Of a stretch of DNA of 64,000 nt, positions 27,340 through 35,280 are shown in pieces. Position numbers and translations under genes: made by a program. The notes under the pieces were generated by a model that was given only the letters and a program-made list of their open reading frames with translations, searched no databases and was not told where the DNA came from. The stretch is from JBBDIX01 sp050486225 (lineage in GTDB: Bacteria > Actinomycetota > Nitriliruptoria > Nitriliruptorales > Nitriliruptoraceae): assembly GCA_050486225.1 (NCBI GenBank), contig JBJHCV010000007.1, positions 1-64,000 of the forward strand. Direction: 5' to 3'. Positions within the stretch are counted from its first letter, which is position 1; each line of letters starts with the position of its first letter.

Positions 27340-28484
27340 CGGTGCACACGGCACCGGCCTCGTGGCGTCCCTCGACGGTCCACGTGGACCTCGACGCGAT
27401 CGGGCACAACGTGCGACGCATCCGGGACGTCGTCGGCCCGGATGCGTCGGTCTGTGCGGTCGTGAAGGCGGACGCCTACGGCCACGGGGCGGTACCCGTC
27501 GCGCGTGCGGCGACGGACGCCGGCGCCGCTTGGCTCGCGGTCGCGCTGGTGGAGGAGGGCGTCGAACTCCGCCGGGCGGGACTCGACGGGCCGGTGCTGC
27601 TGCTGACCGAGCCGCCGGCGGCGGCGATCGACGCGATGGTCGCCCACGACCTGACTCCGCTCGTGTACTCGCCGCGCGTGGTGGCTCTGCTCGACGCGTA
27701 CGGGCGCGACGCCGACCGTGCGATCACGGTGCACCTCAAGGCGGACACGGGGATGGGACGGGTCGGTGCGACGCCCGAGGAGTGGGACTCGCTGCTCGCT
27801 GGTGTCGGCTCGGCCAGCCGGGTGCGCGTCGACGGGATCGCGACCCACCTCGCCCGTGCCGACGAACCCGGTGCCTCCACCACCGACGAGCAGCTCGCGG
27901 TGTTCGACCGGCTGGTCGAACGAGCCCACGACGCGGGGATCTGTCCGACCCACGTCCACGCGGCCAACAGCGCTGGGGCACTCCTGCACACTGCGGCCCG
28001 TCACACCATGGTCCGAGCCGGGATCGGGATCTACGGCCTGTCGCCGTCGCGGGACGTCGACGCCGCCGACCACGGGCTGAGGCCCGCCCTGTCGCTCACG
28101 ACCGAGGTGTCGCACGTCAAGCGGGTGACGGCCGGGACCCCGGTGTCGTACGGCCACCGTTGGCACGCGCCGCACGACGGCTGGCTCGCGACGCTGCCGG
28201 TCGGCTACGCAGACGGCGTGCCGCGCGCCCTGACCAACCGGGCCGAGGTGCTGTTCGCCGGCGGCCGCCACCCGGTCGCGGGCACCGTCACCATGGACCA
28301 GGTGCTGGTCTGGTGCGACCAGACCGAACCATCGCTGGGACAGACCGTGACGCTCATCGGGGCCGACGGCGGCGAGCAGGTGCGGGTGGAGGACTGGGCC
28401 GAGATCTCGGACACCATCACCTACGAGATCGTGACCCAGTTGACCCACCGACTGCCACGGGTCCACACCGGAGGTCCACGATGA
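27336..28484 (+). CDS. alr: alanine racemase
   Basis: A PLP-dependent alanine racemase of 382 residues supplying D-alanine for peptidoglycan. K44 in AVVKADAYGHGAV is the PLP lysine; the second catalytic residue is the tyrosine in GTPVSYGHRW. HVHAANSAGAL and VRAGIGIYGLSP are further family motifs. The start overlaps the nnrD stop by ATGA; the upstream in-frame ATG at 27300 would overlap nnrD further. Confidence 0.95.
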   Translation: MTVHTAPASWRPSTVHVDLDAIGHNVRRIRDVVGPDASVCAVVKADAYGHGAVPVARAATDAGAAWLAVALVEEGVELRRAGLDGPVLLLTEPPAAAIDAMVAHDLTPLVYSPRVVALLDAYGRDADRAITVHLKADTGMGRVGATPEEWDSLLAGVGSASRVRVDGIATHLARADEPGASTTDEQLAVFDRLVERAHDAGICPTHVHAANSAGALLHTAARHTMVRAGIGIYGLSPSRDVDAADHGLRPALSLTTEVSHVKRVTAGTPVSYGHRWHAPHDGWLATLPVGYADGVPRALTNRAEVLFAGGRHPVAGTVTMDQVLVWCDQTEPSLGQTVTLIGADGGEQVRVEDWAEISDTITYEIVTQLTHRLPRVHTGGPR

Positions 28485-29428
28485 GTCCGATCGACGGTGT
28501 GACCGTCGGTACCTGGACGTCACCGGACACGGTCTCGGGATGCACGGTCGTGCTCCCTCCTCCCGGAACGGTCGGTGCGATCGCGGTGCGCGGTTCGGCG
28601 CCCGGAACACGCGAGGCCGCAGCCCTCGGAACGGCCGGCAAGGTGCAGGTGTGCCACGGGGTCGTCCTCGCCGGCGGCTCCGCCCACGGACTGGCGGCCG
28701 CGGACGGCGTCGTGCGCTGGCTCGAGGAACGAGGCATCGGTTACCGGGTCCGCACCGGGATCGTGCCGATCGTCGGGGCGGCGATCGTGCTGGACGCCGC
28801 CGTGGGCCTCCCCGAGCAGCGCCCCGGCCCCGAGGCCGGGTACGCAGCGTGCGACGCGGCCACGTCGGGGGAAGTCCCGGAGGGCACCGTCGGCGTGGGG
28901 ACGGGGTGCACGGTCGCGAAGGTCGGCGGGATCGAACATGCCTGGCGCAGCGGCCAGGGGGTCGCGACCCGCCGCGCGGACGGGGTCACGGTGTGGGCCG
29001 TGGTCGCGAACAACGCCTTCGGCGAGGTCCACTCCGCCGACGGCACGCCACTGGCGGCCTCGCGGGCACCCGCCGACGGCGGCCGCTACCCGTACGTCGA
29101 CGCCTCGTCCATCGTCGGGCGCGCTCCAGCCCCAGGTGAGAACACCGTCATCGGGTGTGTCGTCACCGATGCCCGACTCGACCGTGTGGCCGCTCATCGT
29201 GTCGCCGACCTGGCACACACGGGGATCGCCCGGTCCGTGCGTCCCGCCCACACCGAGTTCGACGGTGACGCCCTGTTCTGCCTCGCGACCGGTGCCGTCG
29301 AGACCCGCGTGGACCTCGTGGCCGAACTGGCCGCCGACGCCGTGGCCGAAGCGGTGCGCAGGGGCCCGCTCACCGCGATCCCGGGTGGGGGACTGCCGGC
29401 GCTCGGCGACCGCGACCAGCACGTCTGA
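28481..29428 (+). CDS. P1-family (S58, DmpA-like) peptidase
   Basis: A 315-residue protein of the DmpA/L-aminopeptidase P1 family, self-processing N-terminal nucleophile hydrolases. Family patterns include TVVLPPPGTVGAIAVRGSAPGTREAAAL, VLAGGSAHGLAAADGVVRWLEERG, GVGTGCTVAKVGG and AVVANNAFGEV (in pieces). The expected self-cleavage point is the N-T step in PGENTVIGCVVTDA, making Thr the nucleophile. The ATG overlaps the alr stop (ATGA) and has GGAGG seven bases upstream. It may trim D- or beta-aminoacyl peptides; its coupling to alr is suggestive but the substrate is unknown. Confidence 0.88.
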   Translation: MSPIDGVTVGTWTSPDTVSGCTVVLPPPGTVGAIAVRGSAPGTREAAALGTAGKVQVCHGVVLAGGSAHGLAAADGVVRWLEERGIGYRVRTGIVPIVGAAIVLDAAVGLPEQRPGPEAGYAACDAATSGEVPEGTVGVGTGCTVAKVGGIEHAWRSGQGVATRRADGVTVWAVVANNAFGEVHSADGTPLAASRAPADGGRYPYVDASSIVGRAPAPGENTVIGCVVTDARLDRVAAHRVADLAHTGIARSVRPAHTEFDGDALFCLATGAVETRVDLVAELAADAVAEAVRRGPLTAIPGGGLPALGDRDQHV

Positions 29429-29475
29429 CCGGTACCCTGGGAGCAAGATCCCTGCGGCCACACTCGAGGATCCGC

Positions 29476-30126
29476 GTGGCAGCATCACCGGCGTCGAACC
29501 CCTCCCCAGGCGTGCTCCCGCTCGCCGAGTTCGCGCGTGGAGTCCAGGAGTGCACGTCGTGTGACCTGCACCGCGACCGCCGGCACCCGTCGGTCGGCGA
29601 CGGTCCGATCGACGCCCGCCTGATGCTGGTCGGGTCGGCGCCCCGCCGGCCCGAGGACCTGCGCGGCTCGGCCCTGGCAGGCAGTGCCCGCAACCTGGTC
29701 GACCACGCACTCGAGGGTGCCGGTCTCGACCCCGCAGGCGTCCGGTTCACCAACCTGGTCCGGTGTCGTCCGTTGAAGGACCGCCCTCCCAACCGCGACG
29801 AGATCCGAGCGTGCTGTGGCCATCTGCGCACGGAGATCGATCTCGTGCGGCCCGAGGTCGTCGTCTCGTTCGGGTCGCTGACAACCTCGGTGCTCTACGG
29901 ACGTCAGGTGTCGATCGCGCGGGTGGCGGGTTATCGGCTCGACATCCTCGACGGGATCACCCTCATCCCGACCTATCATCCCGACGACGTGCTGCGCGGG
30001 GTGCCCCGAGCCGCGGACAGTCTCGGGCGTGACCTCGCCACCGCCGGCGCCGTCCTGGACGGGCGGCTCGGCACCGGTGCGGACATCCTGGAGGAGTTGC
30101 GTGCGCGCACGCACGCGCAACGCTGA
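29476..30126 (+). CDS. uracil-DNA glycosylase family 4 type
   Basis: A 216-residue uracil-DNA glycosylase-like protein with the iron-sulfur cysteine pattern of family 4: ECTSCDL near residue 30, NLVRCRPLKDRPPNRDE near 95 and ACCGHL near 113. Motif VVVSFGSLTTSVL and the C-terminal TYHPDDVLRG also fit. The first motif reads VGSAPRRPEDLRGSALAGSARNL, less close to the GEAPGxxED consensus, so reduced or altered activity is possible. Start GTG at 29476 with GAGGATC ahead. It heads the tight tsa operon. Confidence 0.82.
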   Translation: MAASPASNPSPGVLPLAEFARGVQECTSCDLHRDRRHPSVGDGPIDARLMLVGSAPRRPEDLRGSALAGSARNLVDHALEGAGLDPAGVRFTNLVRCRPLKDRPPNRDEIRACCGHLRTEIDLVRPEVVVSFGSLTTSVLYGRQVSIARVAGYRLDILDGITLIPTYHPDDVLRGVPRAADSLGRDLATAGAVLDGRLGTGADILEELRARTHAQR

Positions 30127-30673
30127 CGTCGCCGCGGGGGCACCCGCCAACGAGCGCGAGGTGGACGTGGACGACGGGATCCGTCTCCGGACGCTCGGCC
30201 CCGAACAGACCCGGGAGGCGGCCGCGGCACTCGCCGAACTCCTCGAGCCGGGAGACGTCGTCGTGCTGAGTGGTGACCTCGGTGCAGGCAAGACCTGCTT
30301 CGTCCAGGGTGCGGCACGAGGCCTGGGAGTCGAGGCTCGGGTCACCTCACCCACGTTCAGTCTGGTGCGCACCTACCCGGACGGACGGATCCCCGTGGTC
30401 CACTGCGACGTCTACCGACTGGACCGACTGCACGACGTCCTCGACCTCGGGGAGGAGGTCCTCGCGCGCGACGTCGTCACGTTCGTCGAGTGGGGCGACG
30501 CCGTCGGCGCGCTCCTCCCGCACGACCGACTGGACGTCGACATCGTGCTGGAGGACGCCGCCGGGTCCGACGACGTCCGGCTCCTGGACCTGCGTGGTCA
30601 CGGGCGCTGGGAGGCCCTGACGGATCGCGTGATCGAGCGCTGCGGCGACTGGGTCGTCGGGGAGGAGGGCTGA
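30101..30673 (+). CDS. tsaE: tRNA threonylcarbamoyladenosine biosynthesis ATPase TsaE
   Basis: TsaE, the P-loop ATPase of the t6A37 tRNA modification complex with TsaB and TsaD. Walker A is VVLSGDLGAGKTCFVQGAARGLG; TSPTFSLVRTYPDG, HCDVYRL and VTFVEWGD are family motifs. Two starts are plausible. GTG at 30101 has GGAGGAG four bases upstream but overlaps the glycosylase gene by 26 bases. GTG at 30161 gives the usual length (170 residues) with a poor ribosome site. I chose 30101 (190 residues) with low certainty about the N-terminus. tsaB starts on the last base of its stop codon. Confidence 0.93.
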   Translation: MRARTRNADVAAGAPANEREVDVDDGIRLRTLGPEQTREAAAALAELLEPGDVVVLSGDLGAGKTCFVQGAARGLGVEARVTSPTFSLVRTYPDGRIPVVHCDVYRLDRLHDVLDLGEEVLARDVVTFVEWGDAVGALLPHDRLDVDIVLEDAAGSDDVRLLDLRGHGRWEALTDRVIERCGDWVVGEEG

Positions 30674-31386
30674 TGCTGATCCTCGGGCTGGAGGCCTCCA
30701 CGTCGCGTTCGTCCGTCGCGCTCGTGGATCGTGAGCGCGTCGTCGCATCGGCCTCACTGGGCGTCGACCGTCGTCACGGGGAGTTCCTCGCCCCGGCCGT
30801 CGACTTCTGCCTGCGTCAGGCCGGCACGAGCGCCGACCGGATCACCGGGGTGGCCGTCGGTCTGGGACCGGGGCTGTTCACCGGCCTTCGAGTCGGGATC
30901 GCCACGGCGCAGGCCATCGCGGGCACGCGCCAGCTGCCTGTCGTCGGCATGTGCAGCCTTGACGTGCTGGCGTTCCAGGTGCGGCACGTCCGCCGCCTGA
31001 TCTGTGCCGTGCTCGATGCGCGTCGCGGGGAACTGTTCTGGGCGTTCTACCGCTCGTCGCCGGGCGGCGTCCAGCGCGAGGGCGACCTCCGGGTCGGTGA
31101 CGTGGACGCACTGGAGGCGGAGATCGCGGCGCAGGGCCGTGACGTTCTCGCGGTGGGGGAGGGAGCCCTCACGCATCGTGAGCAGCTGACGAACGCCGAC
31201 ACGGCGGTGGCGGGACTCGACGTCGGGTGGCCGGATGCGGCCGTGCTCGCCGAACTGTGCGTGCCGCGCTTCGTTCGCGAGGAGACCCAGACGCCGTTGG
31301 AGTTGCGGCCGCTGTACCTGCGCGAGGCCGACGCGCGGATCGGGTGGGCCACCCGCGGCCGACTGCGCGGGGGCGAGGGAGCGTGA
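30673..31386 (+). CDS. tsaB: tRNA threonylcarbamoyladenosine biosynthesis protein TsaB
   Basis: TsaB, 237 residues, the pseudo-enzyme paralogue of TsaD that forms a heterodimer with it. The start MLILGLEASTSRSSVALVD, GVAVGLGPGLFTGLRVGIATAQAIA and VLDARRGELFWAFYR follow the family. GGAGGAGGGC precedes the ATG, which shares an A with the tsaE stop. A GTGA overlap joins it to rimI. Confidence 0.94.
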   Translation: MLILGLEASTSRSSVALVDRERVVASASLGVDRRHGEFLAPAVDFCLRQAGTSADRITGVAVGLGPGLFTGLRVGIATAQAIAGTRQLPVVGMCSLDVLAFQVRHVRRLICAVLDARRGELFWAFYRSSPGGVQREGDLRVGDVDALEAEIAAQGRDVLAVGEGALTHREQLTNADTAVAGLDVGWPDAAVLAELCVPRFVREETQTPLELRPLYLREADARIGWATRGRLRGGEGA

Positions 31387-31847
31387 CCGGCGTCACGCGC
31401 GCCGGTGGGGCGACGGTGACGGTGTCGGTGGCGCGACCGGTGGACGTCGACCGTCTGGCGGAGGTCAGCCGGATCGCGTCGCGGTCTCCGTGGTCCGGCG
31501 AACGGCTGGCCGCGGAGCTGGGCCGATCGGATCGCGTCTGGCTGCTGGCGACCGCTGTGGACGCCGTGCCCGTCGGGGTCGCGGGCATCGCCGATCTCGC
31601 AGGCAGCGCGCACGTCCTGGACGTCGCCGTGGTGCCCGAGTGGCGCGGGCGTGGTGTCGGGCGCGCGCTGCTTGCCGGCCTGCTGGAGACCGCGGACTCC
31701 TGGGACGTCGACGGGGTGACCCTCGAGGTGCGCAGCAGCGACGCGCGCGCGCGGCGGATGTACGGTCGGGCCGGCTTCGTCGAGTCCGGCGTGCGGCGCG
31801 GCTACTACCCCGACGGCGACGACGCCGCCATCGCCTGGAGGAGATGA
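31383..31847 (+). CDS. rimI: ribosomal-protein-alanine N-acetyltransferase RimI
   Basis: A GNAT acetyltransferase of 154 residues in the RimI position between tsaB and tsaD. The acetyl-CoA-binding motif is DVAVVPEWRGRGVGRALLAGLLE (R-G-x-G-x-G/A), followed by LEVRSSDARARRMYGRAGFVESGVRRGYY, the typical RimI end (in pieces). It is expected to acetylate the N-terminus of S18 or other proteins. The GTG at 31383 overlaps the tsaB stop, and GAGGGA lies upstream. Confidence 0.9.
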   Translation: MTGVTRAGGATVTVSVARPVDVDRLAEVSRIASRSPWSGERLAAELGRSDRVWLLATAVDAVPVGVAGIADLAGSAHVLDVAVVPEWRGRGVGRALLAGLLETADSWDVDGVTLEVRSSDARARRMYGRAGFVESGVRRGYYPDGDDAAIAWRR

Positions 31848-32863
31848 ACGACGTGCTGGTGCTCGGCATCGAGACCTCCTGCGACGAGACGGCCGTCGGC
31901 ATCGTCGAGGACCGCTTCGTGCTGCGCGCCAACGTGGTCGCCTCGCAGGCCGACCTGCACGCCCCGTATGGCGGCGTCGTCCCCGAGGTCGCAGCCCGGG
32001 CTCACCTCGAGGCGCTCCTGCCCACGCTCGACGAGGCACTGGCACGAGCCGGTGCTCGCCTGTCGGACGTGGACGGTGTGGCCGTGACGGCAGGGCCGGG
32101 CCTCGTCGGGGCGCTGCTCGTCGGGGTGGCGGCCGCAAAGGGGATCGCGCTCGCCCACGACCTGCCGCTGCTCGGGGTCAACCACCTGCGTGCACACATC
32201 GAGGCGGCGCAGCTCGAACACGGGGAACTCGAACCGCCGCTGATCGCACTCGTCGTGTCCGGTGGTCACACCTCGATCGTGCAGATGCGCGAGGACGGGA
32301 CGTTCCGCCAGCTCGGGGGCACGATCGACGACGCCGCTGGTGAGGCGTTCGACAAGATCGCGCGGTTCCTCGGCCTCGGCTACCCCGGCGGCCCGGAGAT
32401 CGACCGACTGGCCCGCGACGGGAATCCCGCCGCGTTCGCGTTCCCGCGTGCCATGATGCACGACGGCGGCTACGACCTGTCGCTTTCGGGACTCAAGACC
32501 GCGGTGATCCGCGAACTGCGTCGGCTCGAGGCCGCGGGGATCGAACCCGACCTCGCCGACGTCGCCGCGTCGTTCCAGGAGGCGATCGTGGACGTGCAGG
32601 TGTCCAAGACGCTGCGCGCCGCGGCGGACGAGGGCCTCGACCAGGTGGTGCTGGCAGGCGGTGTCGCGGCGAACTCGCGATTGCGCGCCCGATTCACCGA
32701 GGAGTGCGCGCGCAACGGACAGCGTCTCGTCGTGCCGTCCGTCGAGCTGTGCACGGACAACGGCGCGATGGTCGCCGCATCGGGATCCAACCTCCTCGCC
32801 GCCGGCGAGATCGCCGCGCTCGACCTCGCGGTCGATCCCAACCTCGCGCTCGCAGCCGTGTGA
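31844..32863 (+). CDS. tsaD: tRNA N6-adenosine threonylcarbamoyltransferase TsaD
   Basis: TsaD, 339 residues, transfers threonylcarbamoyl to A37 of tRNAs reading ANN codons. It starts VLVLGIETSCDETAVGIV; the metal ligands are H114 and H118 (NHLRAHIEAAQ, where many members read HMEGH), with IALVVSGGHTSIV, FDKIARFLGLGYPGGPEID and the last ligand region ELCTDNGAMVAASG. ATGA overlap with rimI. Completes the local tsaE-tsaB-tsaD set; tsaC is not in the window. Confidence 0.96.
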   Translation: MNDVLVLGIETSCDETAVGIVEDRFVLRANVVASQADLHAPYGGVVPEVAARAHLEALLPTLDEALARAGARLSDVDGVAVTAGPGLVGALLVGVAAAKGIALAHDLPLLGVNHLRAHIEAAQLEHGELEPPLIALVVSGGHTSIVQMREDGTFRQLGGTIDDAAGEAFDKIARFLGLGYPGGPEIDRLARDGNPAAFAFPRAMMHDGGYDLSLSGLKTAVIRELRRLEAAGIEPDLADVAASFQEAIVDVQVSKTLRAAADEGLDQVVLAGGVAANSRLRARFTEECARNGQRLVVPSVELCTDNGAMVAASGSNLLAAGEIAALDLAVDPNLALAAV

Positions 32864-33708
32864 TGCGTCGCCGACCACGCTGGCGTCGTGTCTCCGGATC
32901 GGAGCTGCCGACGTGGGAGGAGCGCCTCGCGGGTCCGTGTCCGGGGCCGGCCGCGGGTCGGGAGCGCCACATGTTCGCGTTGTCGACCATCGAGGCGCAG
33001 GGAGGCGACACCCTGCGTGTCGTCGAGGACCGGGACCGCTGGGCACTGGCGGTCACGTTCCCCGGCCGGCTCCTGGTCCCGTGTGGGGATCCGGGCCTGC
33101 TGCGTCGCGCCGGACCGGTCACCCGCCGTTGGCGGCTGCTGATCGGCGACGTGCAGGCGGGTGACGCCGCGCTGACCCACGTGACGGACGGGAGAGGCCT
33201 GCTGGTGCACGACCAGCGGTTCATGACCGTCGATCCTGCCCGTGTCCCCGCGTCGGACGTGCTGCCGGACCCGGGCCTACGGCCGGCGCAGCCCGCAGAC
33301 CTCGATCGCCTGACCGACCTGGCCGTCCGACTCCACGTCGACGACCAGTTCGGACCGGACCCGGGGGTGGTGGGCTGGCGTGGCTATCGCCAGCGCATCG
33401 AGATGTCGCTGCGCCAGGGGCTCGTGTGGTGCGTGGGGCCGGTCGGCGCGCCCGTGTGCAAGGTCGAGCGCGCCGTGTCGTCGGCACGCTGGGGCATCCA
33501 GCTCGCCGGGATCGTGGTGGATCCGCGCAGCCGCCACGAGGGCCTCGGACGGCGCGCGGTCGCGGCAGCGGTTCGCCAGGTGCTCGGCGAGTTCGCTGGT
33601 CGGCCGGTGTCGCTGCACGTCCGTGCGGCGAACACCCGCGCCATCGACGCGTACCGTGCCGCAGGGTTCGTCGACCGCGAGGCATGGCGGTTGGCCGTGT
33701 ACTCCTGA
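32863..33708 (+). CDS. GNAT acetyltransferase with an additional N-terminal domain (DUF4081-like)
   Basis: A 281-residue protein whose C-terminal part (about 145-281) is a GNAT domain: RPAQPADLDRLTDLAVRLHVDDQFG, then IVVDPRSRHEGLGRRAVAAAVRQVL as the acetyl-CoA motif and VRAANTRAIDAYRAAGFVDRE. The first 140 residues contain no motif I can place; the layout resembles actinobacterial GNAT proteins annotated with DUF4081. The start ATG shares an A with the tsaD stop TGA, so it is co-translated with the t6A genes. Target unknown. Confidence 0.78.
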   Translation: MRRRPRWRRVSGSELPTWEERLAGPCPGPAAGRERHMFALSTIEAQGGDTLRVVEDRDRWALAVTFPGRLLVPCGDPGLLRRAGPVTRRWRLLIGDVQAGDAALTHVTDGRGLLVHDQRFMTVDPARVPASDVLPDPGLRPAQPADLDRLTDLAVRLHVDDQFGPDPGVVGWRGYRQRIEMSLRQGLVWCVGPVGAPVCKVERAVSSARWGIQLAGIVVDPRSRHEGLGRRAVAAAVRQVLGEFAGRPVSLHVRAANTRAIDAYRAAGFVDREAWRLAVYS

Positions 33709-33722
33709 CGCGAGGTGGGTTG

Positions 33723-34601
33723 GTGAAGGCGATCGTGCTGGCGGGTGGCACCGGGTCACGACTCGGGCCGGTGACCCGTGGGGTCTCCAAGCAGCTGCTC
33801 GCGATCCACGACCAGCCGATGATCCACCATCCGATCTCGACCGTGCTGCTCGCGGGGATCCGCGACCTGCTGGTGATCACCACGCCGCAGGATCACGCCG
33901 CGTTCCAACGGCTGCTGGGAGACGGGAGCCAGTGGGGTGTCTCCATCCAGTACGCACAGCAGGAACGACCGGAGGGGATCGCTCAGGCGCTGCTGATCGG
34001 CGAGGTGTTCCTCGAGGGAGGACCGTGCATGCTCGTCCTCGGGGACAACGTCTTCCACGGGGCCGGACTGTCCGAGCAGCTCGAGGCGGCCGCTCGGCTC
34101 GAGCGTGGCGCGCGCGTGTTCGCCCACTGGGTCGCCAGCCCGGAACGCTACGGGGTCGTCGACCTCGACGAGCAGGGGCGCGCCGTGGGGCTCGAGGAGA
34201 AGCCGCGCGAGCCGCGCAGCAACTGGGCCGTGACCGGGCTGTACCTCTACGACGGTCGGGCGCCGGAGATCGCTCGTTCGATCCGTCCGTCCGCACGTGG
34301 GGAACTCGAGATCACGGCGGTCAACCAGGTGTACCTGGAGGCCGGGGAACTCGAGGTGACCCGCCTGGGTCGAGGCACGGCATGGCTCGACACGGGCACG
34401 CTCGACTCGATGCACGCGGCCACCGAGTACGTACGGGTGGTCGAGGCACGACAGGGTCTGCGGATCGGGTGCCCCGAGGAGGTCGCGTTCCGTCGAGGGT
34501 TCATCGACGCGACGGTCCTCGAGCGGTTGGCCGCCGAGTACGCGGGAAGCCCGTACGGCGAATACCTGGCGCGTCTCGCGCGGGATCCGCGACCGGCCTG
34601 A
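33723..34601 (+). CDS. rmlA: glucose-1-phosphate thymidylyltransferase
   Basis: RmlA, 292 residues, makes dTDP-glucose from dTTP and glucose-1-phosphate, the first step to dTDP-rhamnose and related sugars. It follows the RmlA pattern end to end: VLAGGTGSRLGPVTRGVSKQLL, GDGSQWGVSIQYA, LVLGDNVFHG, PERYGVVDLD, VTGLYLYD, RGTAWLDTGT and CPEEVAFRRGFID. The start is GTG at 33723 with GAGGTGGG upstream. rmlB, rmlC and rmlD are not present in the window. Confidence 0.93.
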   Translation: MKAIVLAGGTGSRLGPVTRGVSKQLLAIHDQPMIHHPISTVLLAGIRDLLVITTPQDHAAFQRLLGDGSQWGVSIQYAQQERPEGIAQALLIGEVFLEGGPCMLVLGDNVFHGAGLSEQLEAAARLERGARVFAHWVASPERYGVVDLDEQGRAVGLEEKPREPRSNWAVTGLYLYDGRAPEIARSIRPSARGELEITAVNQVYLEAGELEVTRLGRGTAWLDTGTLDSMHAATEYVRVVEARQGLRIGCPEEVAFRRGFIDATVLERLAAEYAGSPYGEYLARLARDPRPA

Positions 34602-34607
34602 ACGGCC

Positions 34608-34626
34608 CTCGACGGTGTCCGTCGAG
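34608..34626 (+). terminator. hairpin after rmlA
   Basis: CTCGACGG (34608-34615) and CCGTCGAG (34619-34626) form a perfect 8-bp stem with a TGT loop, 7 bases after the rmlA stop. No T-run follows. Probably ends the rmlA transcript before the groES promoter. Confidence 0.4.
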
Positions 34627-34699
34627 CGTGGCGGCCGGTCGACGCGCGACCACCCGCACGGATCCCTGAGCCCCGACGGCTCAGGTTGCGCGGGCTTCG

Positions 34700-34726
34700 T
34701 TTGCACTCGGTGTGGGAGAGCGCTAG
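34700..34726. promoter_or_regulatory. CIRCE element 1 (HrcA operator)
   Basis: TTTGCACTC (34700-34708), 9-base spacer, GAGCGCTAG (34718-34726). Against the CIRCE consensus TTAGCACTC-N9-GAGTGCTAA the left arm matches 8 of 9 and the right arm 7 of 9. It covers the groESL promoter boxes. hrcA itself is not in the window. Confidence 0.7.
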
Positions 34727-34729
34727 CGT
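34701..34729 (+). promoter_or_regulatory. groESL promoter
   Basis: TTGCAC (34701-34706) and TAGCGT (34724-34729) are spaced by 17 bases, a good vegetative-type promoter. Both boxes lie inside the first CIRCE element, and the predicted start near 34736 lies inside the second, so a bound HrcA repressor would block initiation. The leader to groES is about 175 bases; the rest of this 308-base gap (34602-34909) shows no gene. Confidence 0.7.
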
Positions 34730-34733
34730 GCCT

Positions 34734-34760
34734 CTGGCACTCGGATACTAGGAGTGCCAA
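34734..34760. promoter_or_regulatory. CIRCE element 2 (HrcA operator)
   Basis: CTGGCACTC (34734-34742), 9-base spacer, GAGTGCCAA (34752-34760). The arms are an almost perfect inverted repeat and match the CIRCE consensus at 7 and 8 of 9 positions. It lies 7 bases downstream of element 1, at the predicted transcription start of groESL. Confidence 0.85.
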
Positions 34761-34909
34761 CACGGGTCGGCGTCCGGCCACGCCGCCGATCGCGATTCCC
34801 GCGACGGCTCGGGGACCGGGACGTCCACCCGCCGGGACCTCCGGCAGTCACGACGTAACACCGACGGTCGCGCATCCGCGCGCCGAACACACGCACCAGG
34901 GAGGGCACG

Positions 34910-35218
34910 TTGGCCACCGCAGCGAAGGTCAAGATCAAGCCTCTCGAGGACCGGGTCCTCGTCACCCTCGACGAGAACGAGCAGACGACCGCCTCCGGGC
35001 TGGTCATCCCCGACACCGCGAAGGAGAAGCCCCAGCAGGGCTCCGTCGTCGCGGTCGGACCGGGGAAGCGCTCGGACACGACGGGCGAGATCATCCCGCT
35101 CGACGTCAGCGAGGGCGACACGGTCCTGTTCTCGAAGTACGGCGGCACCGAGGTCAAGGTCGACGGTCAGGAGTACCTGATCCTGTCGGCTCGCGACATC
35201 CTCGCCGTCATCGGCTGA
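34910..35218 (+). CDS. groES: co-chaperonin GroES
   Basis: GroES, 102 residues, forms the heptameric lid of GroEL. KIKPLEDRVLVTLDENEQTTASGLVIPDTAKEKPQQGSVVAVGPGK (in pieces) is the family core with the mobile loop, and the end YLILSARDILAVIG is typical. Start is TTG at 34910 with AGGGAGGG upstream; the residues before KIKPLED fit this choice. Controlled by two CIRCE elements. groEL follows after 62 bases. Confidence 0.96.
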   Translation: MATAAKVKIKPLEDRVLVTLDENEQTTASGLVIPDTAKEKPQQGSVVAVGPGKRSDTTGEIIPLDVSEGDTVLFSKYGGTEVKVDGQEYLILSARDILAVIG

Positions 35219-35280
35219 GACGACAGACCACTCATCCCGCGTGAGCGGGACACGAAGTTCACCACAGGAGGAACCACCGT

